From: Palaemon carinicauda | Taxonomy: Eukaryota > Arthropoda > Malacostraca > Decapoda > Palaemonidae | Assembly (NCBI RefSeq): GCF_036898095.1 | Contig: NC_090743.1 | Location: 16,829,287 to 16,893,286 of the forward strand | Direction: 5' to 3' | Length of the DNA: 64,000 bases | Shown here: positions 39,201-52,200 of the stretch, one piece after another | How the letters are laid out: each line of letters begins with the position of its first letter | Numbering within the stretch: position 1 is the stretch's first letter | Program-made: the position numbers and the translations under genes | Notes under the pieces: model-generated | Told to the model about the DNA's origin: nothing | Database searches by the model: none | The model's input: only the letters and a program-made list of their open reading frames with translations

Positions 39201-42200
39201 TTGAGGGTAAGATCCTTCAGGGAGGCCGAATTTAACGGTTCAAACCTGTCTGACATAAGAAACTGCAGGACCACGTCCAAGTTCCAAGCAGGAGTAGAAA
39301 TATGACACTCCTAGGAAGTCTCGAAAGACTTAAGAAGGTCTTGAAGATTGTTATTAAATAGATCCAAATTTCTATGCCTGAAAACAGAAGCTAACATGCT
39401 TCTGTAGCCTTTAAAGGGTAGATGCAGAAAGGGAGCGATCATTTCTCAAATAAAGCAGAAAATGTGCAACCTACGCTACAGAGGTACTGGAAGAGGAAAT
39501 AGAGGAGGACTTGCACCAGTCTCTAAATACCTCCCATTTAGATTGATAAATCCTGATGGTAGAGGATCTTCTAGCCCTCGTGATTGCTCTAGCTGCCTCC
39601 TTCGATAATCCTAGAGCCCTCGAGAGACTTTCGATAGTCTGAAGGCAGTTAGACGAAGCGCGGGGAGGCTTTGATGAAATCTCTTTACGTGAGGCTGACG
39701 CAGGAGATCCATCCGCAATGGTAGACTTCTTGGAATGTCTACTAGCCATAGAAGTACCTCTGTGAACCACTCTCTCGCGGGCCAGAGGGGAGCAACCAAC
39801 GTCAACCTGGTCCCTTCGTGAGAGGCGAACTTCTGAAGAACCTTGTCTAGGATCTTGAATGGTGGGAAGGCATAGATGTCTAGGTGAGACCAGTCCAGCA
39901 GGAAAGCGTCTGTGGGCTACCTCTGGATCTGGAACTAGAGAGCAGTAAGTCGAGAGGCTCTTTCTCAGTGAAGTCGCAAAAAGATCTATGGTGGGTTGAC
40001 CCCATGTCATCCATAGCTTCTCGCACACAGTCTTGTGCAACGTCCACTCCATGGAGATGACTTGTCCTCTTCTGCTGAGGCCGTCTGCTAAGACATTCAT
40101 TTCTCCTTGCACGAATCTCGTCAAAAAAGAGATGTTTCTTGCCTTAAATGGAGTTTCTTCTGATCCGTGGACCAAAGACCCGAGCATTCCAGACTGTCCA
40201 GTGGCGCTCCCCAACCCAAATCCGATGAATCTGAATACAACACATGGTTTGGGTTCTTGATCGCAAGCAAAAGACCTTCTCGAAGTCTGACGTTGCTGTC
40301 CCACCAAGTCAGACATGTCTTGACTGAGTTGGAGATTGGGATAGAGATACTCTCTAAACCCTTCTTGTTCCAATGGTTTAGGTGAAATTGGAGGGGGCAA
40401 AGGTTGAGTCTCCCCAGAGAGATAAACTGCTCTAGCGAAGAAAGAGTTCCCACGAGGCTCGTTCAAACTCTTACAGAGCAACTGTTTTTCTCTTGCAAGT
40501 GAAGGACTTTTAACAGAGCTTGTTCCATTCTTGTGGGAGACGAAAAGGCCCGAAAAATTTGACACTGTATCTCCATCCCCAAATAAAGAATAGTCTGGGA
40601 TGGAGTAAGTTACGACTTCTCTACGTTCACTATGAGACCTAGCTCCTTGGTTAGGTCTATGTCCATTGAAGGTTCTCCAGACAGCGATTTAATGACGACG
40701 CCCTGACTAGCCAGTCGTCAAAATAAAGGGAGGCTCTGATCCCTGAAAAATGTAGAAAGCTTGCTACATTTTGCGTGAGCCTTGTAAAAACAAGAGGAGC
40801 AGGACTGAGGCTGAAGCACAGTGCTCGAAATTGGTACACTACTTTCCTGTCCACAAACCTCAGATATTGTTGAAAGTTTGGATGAATCGGGATGTGGAAG
40901 TATGCATCCTGAAGGTCGAGAGAGACCATCCAGTCGTCTTCCCTTACTGCTGCCAAGACAGATTTGGAAGTCTTCATCGTGAACTTTGTCTTGACAATGA
41001 ACACATTGAGTGCACTTACATCATAAGTACTCCTGCAGTGACTGTGGCTGCCAGTTCATTGGAGCCATCCCTTATGGCCTTGTTCATGCATGACATAATT
41101 TGTACAGCAATACTTTGTCCGCTGGAGAGACCTTCTTACTTAAGGCTCCCAGGGACCAATCCAAAAAATTAAAAACTTAAAACGCTCGAAAAAACTCCTC
41201 TCAGGAGATGGTCTAGCTCTGAAGAAGACCATAAAATCTTGGAACGTCTCATGGCTAGACGACGAGGAGAGTCCACCAGGCTTAAGAAGTCTCCCTGGGC
41301 AGAGGCAGGTACTCCCAAGCCGAGAACTTCTCCTGTGTCACACCAGACGCTCGAGCGAGAAGCTAATTTAGAAGGAGGAAAAGTAAAAGCAGACTTTCCT
41401 AAACTTCTCCTGGATTCCAACGAGTCTCCCAGTAAACGCATGGCTCTCTTGGAAGAACGAGAGAGAACTGACTTCGTATATGTAGGAGTCGAAGAAAGTC
41501 ATGCCAAGAGTAAACTCAGACGGCGGAGAACGTGAAGTAGCCGTTACAAAATTTCCCTAAAGAAATTCATATTTATTATTTTTTATTTTTTAAACAAGAG
41601 ATTGTTGGACAACCCTAGGTTCCTCCTCTTCTGAATGAATCCCCAAAGGTACATTAGTTGAAAGGGGGTCATCAACTTCATCTTCAGAAGGGACATCATC
41701 TGATAAATCTAAAGACTTGCGAGAAGGAGATTTATATTCAGAATGACGTGAAGGAAAAGCCTGACAGGCTACATCAACTTGTATATGAACAGAAGTTAAA
41801 GTTGGAGGGTCGATGTCACATTGTGACTGCAGAGAATGTTATTCTACTACACGTCGTGACTGAAGTGACCGACGTTCAAACGTCACGTAGTAACAGCGGT
41901 GACTGCTATTCGATTCTATATCGTGACTACGGTGACTGACCCTCGACGTCACGTCATGTCAACAGTGTCTACCGCTCAACGTCACGTCGTGTCTGCGGTG
42001 TCTGCAGCTCAACGTCACGTTGTGACTGCGGTGGCTGACGTTCAAAGTCTCGGCGGAACTGCAGTGACTGCTGATCAAAGTTATGACTCGACTTAACAGT
42101 CTGTCGATCAGTTACATCGAGATTCATGCTCCGCATCCCGTTTAACAGCAAAGCTGACACTAGGGATATCGTCAGCGTGACGTAACAAATCTCGTTTAGA

Positions 42201-43181
42201 AGGTTGAAGACCTGAATCACGTATCCCAGAACCGTGACGTACAACAAGCAAAGGATCCTTTCGCACAGGAACAGGATCGTAAGCTTTTATTAAAGAAGAA
42301 AGCTTTAACAGCATATCTTGCAAAACACTTAACTTCGGATCAACTGCACTCGGAATAGATCGTGACGTCGGAAACGTCTGTACATGAACGTCATCGCTAT
42401 GAACGGGACTCTCATGATGACTACAGCTAGGACGTTGATCTTGTTCTGAAGGAACTAATTTACGTTTCAACAGTCTCGAAACCTTACGCCAAGGTTTTTT
42501 AAGAGACGAATCATCGGAAGACGAGGAGAACTACGTCTCTCCTGTCTTATGGTAAGGACGTGCTTGAAGAGCAACGTCTGATACCTTTGAGGGAACGTCT
42601 GTTCGTTGGTTTACACCTCTCACTCCCTTAGGTCCTACGACATCCCTTCTCCCTGGGGTAGGGGAGCCTGAAAGAGGTCTCGGACTAGGCAAGTGACAAG
42701 CACGAACAAACGAACCCTCCGCAACACTGAAAATGTTTTTCGCACTTTCTTCACTGACATCGCATTTTTTAATAATTTCACATTAGACATGAATAAAGCT
42801 GATTTCTACCTGAAGCACGCAATTCTCCCTTAAATCAAAAGGTTAGAATTGCGAAATATGTCGTCTAATGTAAGCTCAATAGTACAAAATGAAACACGCA
42901 TGCAAAAATTAATAAGCATGTACATATATATAGAATAAAACGGAAATATATAAAGTTAAAAAGATCAGTGACTTGGGAGGAGACTAAAACTAGATCACTA
43001 AGGATTACGTTTGCAATCTCTCACCGTACAGTGCCTTGGGGTGAGAATAAAAACTAGAACGTTTTATCCTCTCTCTCCCCGTACAGAGACTTGGGACGAG
43101 AGTAAATATCTGAATCGAGAAGAACAACGTTACTCACTCCCAAACTCCATGTACAGAGACTTGGGACGAGAATAAAGATTT

Positions 43182-43257
<76 letters not shown>

Positions 43258-46200
43258 ACTCACAAGAGAATGGCTCACTCAATCTTCGTCAATAAAAGGT
43301 TATTTGACTAAAGGAAAATACTAAAAGGACTAAGAAATTGAAAATTAACATGTTCCTTTAAATTAGTATTTAAAAAACTTCAGTTTGTAAGAAGAATGAA
43401 CAAAACGTCAAAATCGATTTACTCTTTCTGCAAAGTGAAACCGCGATTCTCTCTTTCTCTATCGTAACGATAGAGCGCAAACTGCGTAGCATAAATAAAC
43501 CAAACGTTAGTTCATCTTTGAAAACAGCACGAAGACTATTCAAAGAATAAATTTCTTAAAATATTTTCTAAAAATATTCATCTCATCAATCTAAACAAAT
43601 ATAAAAGTTAAATGGGCTCAACGTTGTTTAACTTAGTTTTCCAAGTCAGTACCGCCTACAAAGAATAGGCATAGGTCACTTATAAACAAAAATATAAAAT
43701 TTATCTCAGTGTTTAGTATAAATGGAAAGCGAATCTAAGAGGCCTAATAAAGGCAGGCGAGATATAAAATATATAGAGGTAAATCTATAAATATCAACAA
43801 TAATTTATAAAGTGATAAAATAATTACTAAAAGCATTTAACACACTTCCGTACACTGGGGGAAGGGTCGGCCATCTTTTATCAATGGAAAATCCAGAGAG
43901 ATTAAAAAAGCAAGGGTAAAAAAAATTTCTCTCTCCTTTCAAAAGAATTTCTTTTGAAGATGGTATCATTTGAGAATAATCCAACACGGCGAAAGCCATA
44001 AAACCATGAACAAGTACTTCACCAATCAGTAGAAACTTGAGGTTAAGCGCGAGCGGAACCAATGCTGTCACTATGACAGAGAAGTACTGAACTTATGGAG
44101 AAGTATATGCGGTATCTGGCCGATAGTCAGCGCTGGTGGGCACACCCGGCAGCCTTCATGGCGATCATCGCGAGTTTTTGGAATCTGTCGACCGTCGGAG
44201 ACGTAAGCTACATATATATCCACCGGCTAAGTTGAATATTTAAAAAGCATCAGTTCCACAGGGGTAGGGGTACGAGAAGATTGGCCTCTTTGCGGAGGTT
44301 CTCGTCTGCCACCAACCACCTGATGTCTATCAGTTCTTTTGACCTTAGTTGCAACAGGGTGTCCAGGGAATCGTTTTTTCGATTCCACTTGGACCCACGA
44401 GGAAAGATTTTCCCCTTCCAAATACAGTATCAGAAAATGGGAAGGGCACTACACTACCTGGTCAACCAATTACCCCATAGGGTGGTCCGCAATACCCCCG
44501 GATACTGATTGTTGTTCCCCTTCTTAAGGGCTAGCAAGTTCCCTTGAGTGGAACAAGTGGCCCCGAATCTAAGGTGAAAGTCAAGGCTCCTCGGTTTGTC
44601 ACATGGGGTAAAGAGATTGCTTAGCAAGAGATGATGTCAAGACGTGCAACTAATTACACCTTCTGCTAAGAAAGTGGGGAGTATCCTGTCCTGCCACCAA
44701 TCTAGTGGGGCTTGGCCGAGTAGTAATATAAATTGATAAAAGAGGTAGCCAGTATTGCTATGTTATCACAGTGAATCTCCTTAGGAATCGTTTTTCGGAC
44801 AAGAGACTGGTCGGTTTCTACCAAAATGCACCCAACAGACAAGATTGAGACACGTCCTAAATTTATTGTTGGGCTTGTAAAACGAGCCAAAGCCTATCTA
44901 CGGACCAGTAACACAGACTGACTGGGGGTCAGAACGAACATATGGGCAAAGCACGAATTACAGTCGCGTCCAGTACTCTGTTGGAGAAGCTTTGAAAACG
45001 TTGTAACAGATATTTCCTCCTTATAAAAGACGAAAAACATTTGTATTTTCTCGTCTCCAATCAACAATCCACTGACCAATCCACATTCTGCAGTTACCCC
45101 ATTCTTTTTGCGGCCAGAGGCCCTTTAGCCAAACGATCGCCCATGCTAACGCACTCGACCGGGGCAAAGCGCTCTCCAACACTTTCAGTCGCTCGGGTTC
45201 TAAGCCTCTACAGTATCATAGTCACACTCCAGTGCCTCAGGTTCCCGTAGGGCATTATTATTCTCGTTCACCTTTGGTCCCCTGTGAATTCGCAAAATTC
45301 ACGTGAAAACGCGAGAATCACGCTTTAACAGTAGCATGTCATGAGAAGGAACATCCATCATCGGTCGTAAGGCATGGGTAGATGAACGCCTAGAACGTCC
45401 TGCCTGAGATCGTGAGCGCCCCGTTCGAGATCGTGAACACCTAGACTGTCTTCCTCTCTAACGAGAACGATACCCTCATGATCATGAAGGCTGCCCTTGT
45501 GAACGTGAGCGTCGCCCTCGTGAAAGTGAGCGTCGCCCTCATGAAAGTGAGCGTCGCCCTCGTGAAAGCAAGGGTCAGCCTCGTCTTTGTGAACGTCTAG
45601 ATCGTGAACGTGATGTCCAGATCTTTACCGAAAGTTTATCTCGTGATCGAGAGTTTGAATCTCGTGATCGTAAGCTTAGATTTCGTGATCATGAGTGTTA
45701 GCTCTGAAAAGAATGCCTTCGTGAAGAGCATCAAGATCATGAAACTGCGATCTCTTATCTCATCGTTGGATCGTTGTGAACAACGTCCTGAGGATGATCG
45801 ACCAGGAAGAAGTGTTAAAGAGTCTCATCCCTGTAATCGACGATCAGATGAAGCGCTGAATGCCTGGAAATCATCTCCAGCTGCAGTAGGAAGGTGGTTA
45901 GCCTGATGGCTGGAAACATTCCTAATGTGAGAAATAAAGAGCTGTACAGTATACTAGCACGATGCCACAGGATGGCAAGAATGCTCAACGTCGGCAGAAG
46001 ACTCTTCGAAGGGAGGAATGAGAACCTTGCTAATGTCCAGGGCGATATTGGCCACAGTCGAAGGATCCTTTTTAGACCCAAGTTGAAGGAGAAGCAGAAG
46101 TGCTCCCTTCAAAGGGGAAGCAGAAATTACCAAGGAAGGCCAAGCCTGCAATCCATCTGAAAGGGAGAAGGGCACTTTAGCGGCAGGAGGAGAAGGTGGT

Positions 46201-49200
46201 TCGCTAGGGGAAGCAACAACTCACCCAAGTCCGCGAGGCTCCCCAGGAGTTAAAAGGACTGCGCTCCAACTCATACGTTTCCCGGAGGAAGACGGGCAAG
46301 TAGGAGCATCGAAAAGCACAAAGGAGAAGAGGAAACTTGCGATCTCTTCGCCTCCGAGTTAGATTCGGAGTGAAAGTGATCGCGCTTAGCCTTCCTCATC
46401 CACTGGGAGGCAGACCACTCCCTATACTCCAAACAAGGAGTGTCTTGTTTGCAACGACGCCCCTTTTGCATGGCAGAATCAATGAAGAGGCAGCGCAAAA
46501 CAACAATTATCTTAACGTTCATCAATATCTATGGGCTAAACACTAAGGAGGAAAGAGAAAACTGCTCTCTACCAGCCAAAAAGGAAGTGACTAGACCACT
46601 GTTCTGAGAGTATATACACTGAATTTTCTTAACAGAGATATATCTTATTTCATAAACTAAAAACAAATATCTTAGAAGTAATTGTTTCTTTCAAAGAAAT
46701 TTAAATACAGTATAACACAGCATTTGAATACACCAGATGATCTCCGTCTCTCAATCGTAGCTTATCCAATTTAGTCGGCTGGCAACTATTTTTAGTTGAC
46801 ACATTATTGCACTCTACATAATTACAATTTTATAAATAATTAATTGTGCTTAAATAAAATATTAGTGTACTGTTTTAAATTTTGGGAGCACTTTTACAAT
46901 CTAATACAGTATTACAGTTTCATTTTCGGTTGTGATCAGATCAGCTGATGTCTAGCTATGCACTTACAAATACAGGTAACAGAGTATTGTTTATCATCAT
47001 CATCAACAATTATTGACGCAAAGGGCCTCCGTTAGATTTCACCATCCTCTATCTTGAGCTTTCAATTCAATACTTCTCCATTCATTATCTCCCTACTTCA
47101 TGCTTCATAATCCTCAGCAATGTAGGCAAGGGTCTTCCAACTTTAGTGCCTTGTGGAGCCCAGTTGAAAGTTTTGTGAGCTAATCTCTCTTGGAGAATGC
47201 AAAGAGCATGCCCAAACCATCTCCATCTACCCGTCACCATGATCTCATCCACAAATGGCACTTAAGTAATCTCTAATAGTTTCATTTCTAATCCTGTCCT
47301 GCTTTATTCTCAAATCTACAATATCTGTTGGATATTGTTTCATTGTCATACCACGACTTGTGTCCATACAGTAACACCGATCTCACTAAACCGACATATA
47401 GCCTGATTTTTATATCTAATTTCAGGCGATTTGATTTCCAAGTTTTACTTAACCTAGCCATTGTGTGGTTCACTTTTTTCAATCTTCATTAAACTCATAT
47501 TTTAAAGATCCTGTATTACAGATCATAGTTTCTAAATAACTAAATGATTCCACCTCATTAATCCTTTCTCCTACCAATGATATTTCATCTTCCATTACAT
47601 ATTCCGTTCATCATCTCTCTCTCCTCTTCATCTCAAGTCCAACTTCATGTGATATTTCATGCATTATGGTAAGCAGGTTTTGCAAGTCCTGTGGTGTTCT
47701 GCTAATAAGGAAAGTGTCACCAGTATACTTCAGGGTCAGTTAATTTTCTGTTACAAATCCAGTCCAATTCTTCTCTACCATCCCCAACGGTTCTATGAAT
47801 TACAAAATCCATGAGGAGGATAAACATAGGTGACAACACATCCTCTAGGAGTACTCCACTGTTCACTGGAAATTCATTTGATAGGACTCTACTAACTATG
47901 CACTTACTATGCTCATGAACAAACTTAAAAAATTTACATATTTAAGAACCCCCTAATAACGTAGGACTTTACAAAATTGGCTGGTGCACACTATCGAAGG
48001 CTTTTCTAATAGTCCACAAATGCCATCATAAGTCGATTTCTATATTCTACACATTGCTGTACCACGTCTTAAAATCACAAATTTTAAGTAATTTGTATTT
48101 TTCCTAACAGTACTTACCTCGAACTACTTTCTTAGGAGTATCTGGGACCTCCTCCCATCTGACCAGAGTTTTGTGTAGTTTACCCTATACCCTTTTCTAT
48201 GAGGGGTAACCTCAGGCTGAGTGATACGCGCCCTAAGGCTAACCACGGGTCAGAGAGCATGCTTGCTCAGGTCTCGACCTCCAGTAAGTTCTTGGTAGTT
48301 TAGGTCTCTAAGAATTCCAGAAGGCACTCGGGGAAGGAAGGGCGGGCCATTACCCGAAAGTAGTTCGAGGTAAGTACTGTTAGGAAAAATACAAATTGCT
48401 TAAAATTTGTGATTTGTTCCAACACTACTTACCTCAAACTACTTTCTTAGGAGACATACTTTAGGAGGTGGGAGTGGCCTTTTAACCTTCTGAGACCGTG
48501 TTGAGATATATCCAAAGACCTAGATAGGAGGCTAGGTCCTGTTGACCCCAAGGAAAAGCGAGAATAAAGTAAACTACACAAAAAACTCAACTTAGTGTAA
48601 GTAACTCACCTCTGCAAGAAATCCTAGGAGCCATGTCCTTCCAAAGTAGGGGTCCTTGTATCCCGGCTCAGAGTCCTATCTGAGACCATTTGAAGCGAAA
48701 ATAGGGCGAGGAAGAACAAGGGGGTTTAAAGAACGAACCTGTGTGTCTTGTACTTACTACCCATGGTTATCACTGGGGATACACCTTTAAACCGTTTGGA
48801 GCGCGGAAATGACGGTACCTATCGAGAACCCGTCCAGGGATTTTCTTGAATAGTCCTTCAAGTAGTGAGCAGTGAACGTAGACTGGTTGGCCCAGGTGCC
48901 TGCTCTTAGGATCTGGCCCACTGCCATATTCTTCTCGAAAGCTAACATAGTACTCAGACCCCTAAGGTCGTGGGGTCTGGGTTTTCCCGGCAGGGGGATA
49001 TCTGCCTTACTGTAGGCCCTGATAATCACCTGCCTCAGCCAGAAGGAGATAGTGTTCTTCGAGACTGGCTTCTTCACTAGGCCCATGGAAACAAAAAGAC
49101 TTGATCTCGGGCCGAAGTCTGGCTGTCCTCTCTTAAGTATTTTCTTACGGCCCAGACAGGGCACAGACGCAAGTCCCTCAAGTTTTCCGAGCGAGGAATT

Positions 49201-52200
49201 GCTGGTATTGAGAACCCCTCAAACCTGGGATCCCACACAGCTGGATTCTGGGTCTTCGCAACGAAGGATGGCACGAACCTGAAAATGAGCTCCCGCCAAC
49301 CCTTCGAGTGAGCGACTTCGTAGGACAGTCCATGGATCTCCCCTACTCGTTTAGCCGAAGCTAATGCCAAAAGGAAAACTGTCTTGAGGGTGAGATCCTT
49401 GTCCACGATGTCCTTTAGGGGGTTCAAAGGGAGGTTCTGACAACATCTTCAGGACCCTGGCCACGTCCCACTGTGGCACTAACGGCTTGCGGGGGACACG
49501 ATTGCTCGAAGCTTTTAATGAGCATTGAGAGATGTCTGGAGGTCCCCAGGTAGATGCCCTTCAGGAGGAAGACTTTACCCAGAGCAGCTCGTACTCCCTT
49601 GATGGCCGGGATGGACATGTTGACCATGTCCCTGAGATAAACTAGGAAGTCCGCTATCTCCCGGATGGAGGCCCTCAGGGGCTTGATGGTCTTAGAGGCG
49701 CACCACGTAGTAAAGGTGGCCCACTTTGCTTGGTAGACTGCTGCAGATGATCGCCTCAGGTAGCCTGACATCCTCGCTGCCGTCCCCGACGAATAGCCTT
49801 CTTTCCTCAGGAGACGCTCTATAACCTCCACGCGTGAAGGCGGAGGGATCGAGGGTTTTCGTGAAACCTTTGGAAATGTGGTTGCCGAAGAAGGTCTGGC
49901 CTCTCCGGAAGGGGCCAAGGTGGAAGTTGTGCCAGTTCTTTTAGATCCACGAACCATTCTCTCCTAGTTTCTTTATGTAGGCCACCACCGTGGTGTTGTA
50001 GCACATCAGAGCCACGGTGTTCCCCCGGAGTAGATGGACGAACTCTAGGCACGCCCATCATACTGCCCGCATCTCTAGCACGTTTATGTGCTGGGCCTTC
50101 TCCTCGTCCGTCCAACTCCCTATTGCTGACCTTCCGAGCAGATGGGCACCCCAGCCCTTCTTTGATGCATACGTGAACAGGAGCATCTCCGAAGGGTCGG
50201 CTGCGAAGGGCATTCCCTTGAGGGTGATCGACCTGCCGCACCACCACTCTAGGACTTCCTTCGTCTCCGGGAAGACGGATCACCTTGTGGGGGAGTCCCT
50301 CTGGTTCCAGCTCTCCTTCAGATTCCACTGGACCTCCCTGAGCTTCAGCCTGCCCTGGGGGACCAGTTTCTCTAATGACACTAGGTGGCCTATCAGCCTC
50401 TGCCAGTCCTTCGCTCTCCTGTGCTGGCCCGACAGGAAGGAACGGAGGAATTGGCCTAAGTTGTCTAATCTCTCCGCGGAGGGGAAGGCTCACGCCAACC
50501 GGGAGTCCAGAACTATTCCGAGGTAGGTCATCCTGGTGGAGGGTATCAACTGAGACTTCTTCAGGCTGATGATACCCAGGACGTTGCAGAACCGTAGAAG
50601 CTTCATGTCTTCCTCCCTCAGTACTTCCTCTGAGGCTGAAAGTAACAACCAGTCGTCCAGGTACTGAATCAGGCGAATGCCCTGTTCGTGTGCCCAGGCT
50701 GAGACCGTCGTGGAGACCTGAGGGGCTGTGGACAGCCCCAAGCAGAGGGTCTTGAACTGCAACGTCTGGGTACCCCATTTCACCCGTAGGTACTTCCTGC
50801 TGGAGGGGTGAACTGGAATTTGGAAGTAGGCATCCTTGAGATCTACTGACATCATGAAGTCCCCTTCCCTCAAGGACGCTAAGACCGACTTCGGAGTGTC
50901 CATCTTAAAGTCGGTCTTGCACACGAATTTGTTGAGGGCTGAGAGGTCTCCGGTCTCCAACCCCCTGTCGCTTTCTCCACCAGGAAAAGCCTGCTGTAGA
51001 ACCCCGGACCAGAGTCCTTGACTGGTTCCATTGCTCCTTTTGCCAGCATCGCTGAGACTTCCTCCTGCAGGGCTGTCTTTTTCAAGGGGTCCTTGGGGGC
51101 TAGCCACCCTGCCTGCTGATCTGGTATCAGAGGTGGGGGTTCCGCTAGGAAGGGTAACCTGTACCCTTCCTTCAGGACTGCCACGATCCACGGGTCTGCT
51201 CCATGGTCTTTCCATGCTTGCCAAGAGTGTTTGAGGCATCCCCCCCAGGGGGGTTCGGCAGGAGTAGGGGGCCTCCCTCCCTATCTCCTCTAGAGGCGCG
51301 GCCTGAACGCTGCATACGAAGGCCTATAGGAGGATTGAGCTGAGGCTGCTCCCCTACAGGAGGGCTGAGAGGACTGTGACCAGGCCATAGTAAGGGTGTC
51401 TCTCCTGGGCTGCCTAGGAGAAGCCCAAGGAGGTAGAGGAACATCGGAGGTAGTCCTGTGCGCGGGTCTCCTCACTGGAGGGGGGTCTGGAATCGCCCTG
51501 GTCCTTGAGTTTCCTGACCCTTTGAATTGACTCCTCAGCTGCCTTCAGGGGGAAAATCGAGTCATCCCACAGGGTTAGGATTCTCAGGGACCTCGCTTCT
51601 GTCAGGAAGCCGTCTGGTGATCTTGTTGAGGACCGTGTCCCTCCTCCGTAGGACCAAGTTGGCGGCCTGCGCTAGTGACTGGTACAACAGAAACTTCAGG
51701 ACTTTGCCTCCCGAGCTAACCGTGAGGCCGTACGAGGCCTCGACGCCCACTAGGGTAGAAGCCCACCAATCCAGCCAGGAGGAGACGTTCACGAGGTCCT
51801 TCGCTATCTCCTCCATCATGGTGGCTTCCGAAGGAGAAAAGCAGACTGGTGCTGTCGAGGCCCTCTCTTCCGCAGCTCCCTGTCCTAAAACGGCGAATGC
51901 AGGTTCCAGTGTATAGGCGCCTGCACAGTGGCCCTCCGGGAGGTAAAACTTGCTCTGGGACTTCAGGCCCTGTAGTAGTTTGGAGGAACTCTGGTTTTTG
52001 GGAGCCTCGGCGTGGTTGGCCACAATCTTGTCCACGTGGGCTCTACCTAGCTTCACATCCCTGGCTAACGGTAGTGCCAGGGAGGGTCTCTGCTGGACGG
52101 GGGCATCCACAAGTCTGTTGAGACTGGACCGCCAGAATTCGGCTTCTTAGGCAACTTCTTCGTTGCCTTCTTCTTCTTGGTGCCGTAACCCACCCACTGC

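Larger units (their letters stand above)
37887..44246 (-). mobile_element. E2: DIRS-type YR retrotransposon (6.4 kb)
   Basis: Same lineage as E1 and E3. ITRs 37,921-38,105 and 44,065-44,228 (gtcgacagattccaaaaact, tgggcacacccggcagcctt, cggccagataccgcatatac), ICR 38,139-38,205, long leader with tandem repeats and (TC)n, Gag without the Cys-rich N-terminus, pol with a YFDD RT but a Gag-pol deletion, and a YR whose catalytic domain is uninterrupted. Sense to ATP5F1E intron 1. Confidence 0.9.

Noticed and set aside
45604..46160. Plus-strand ORFs with basic composition as host RS-protein exons
   Set aside because: The minus strand reads RS units plus a Gag-like Cys/Trp block; the many stops fit a retroelement relic better.
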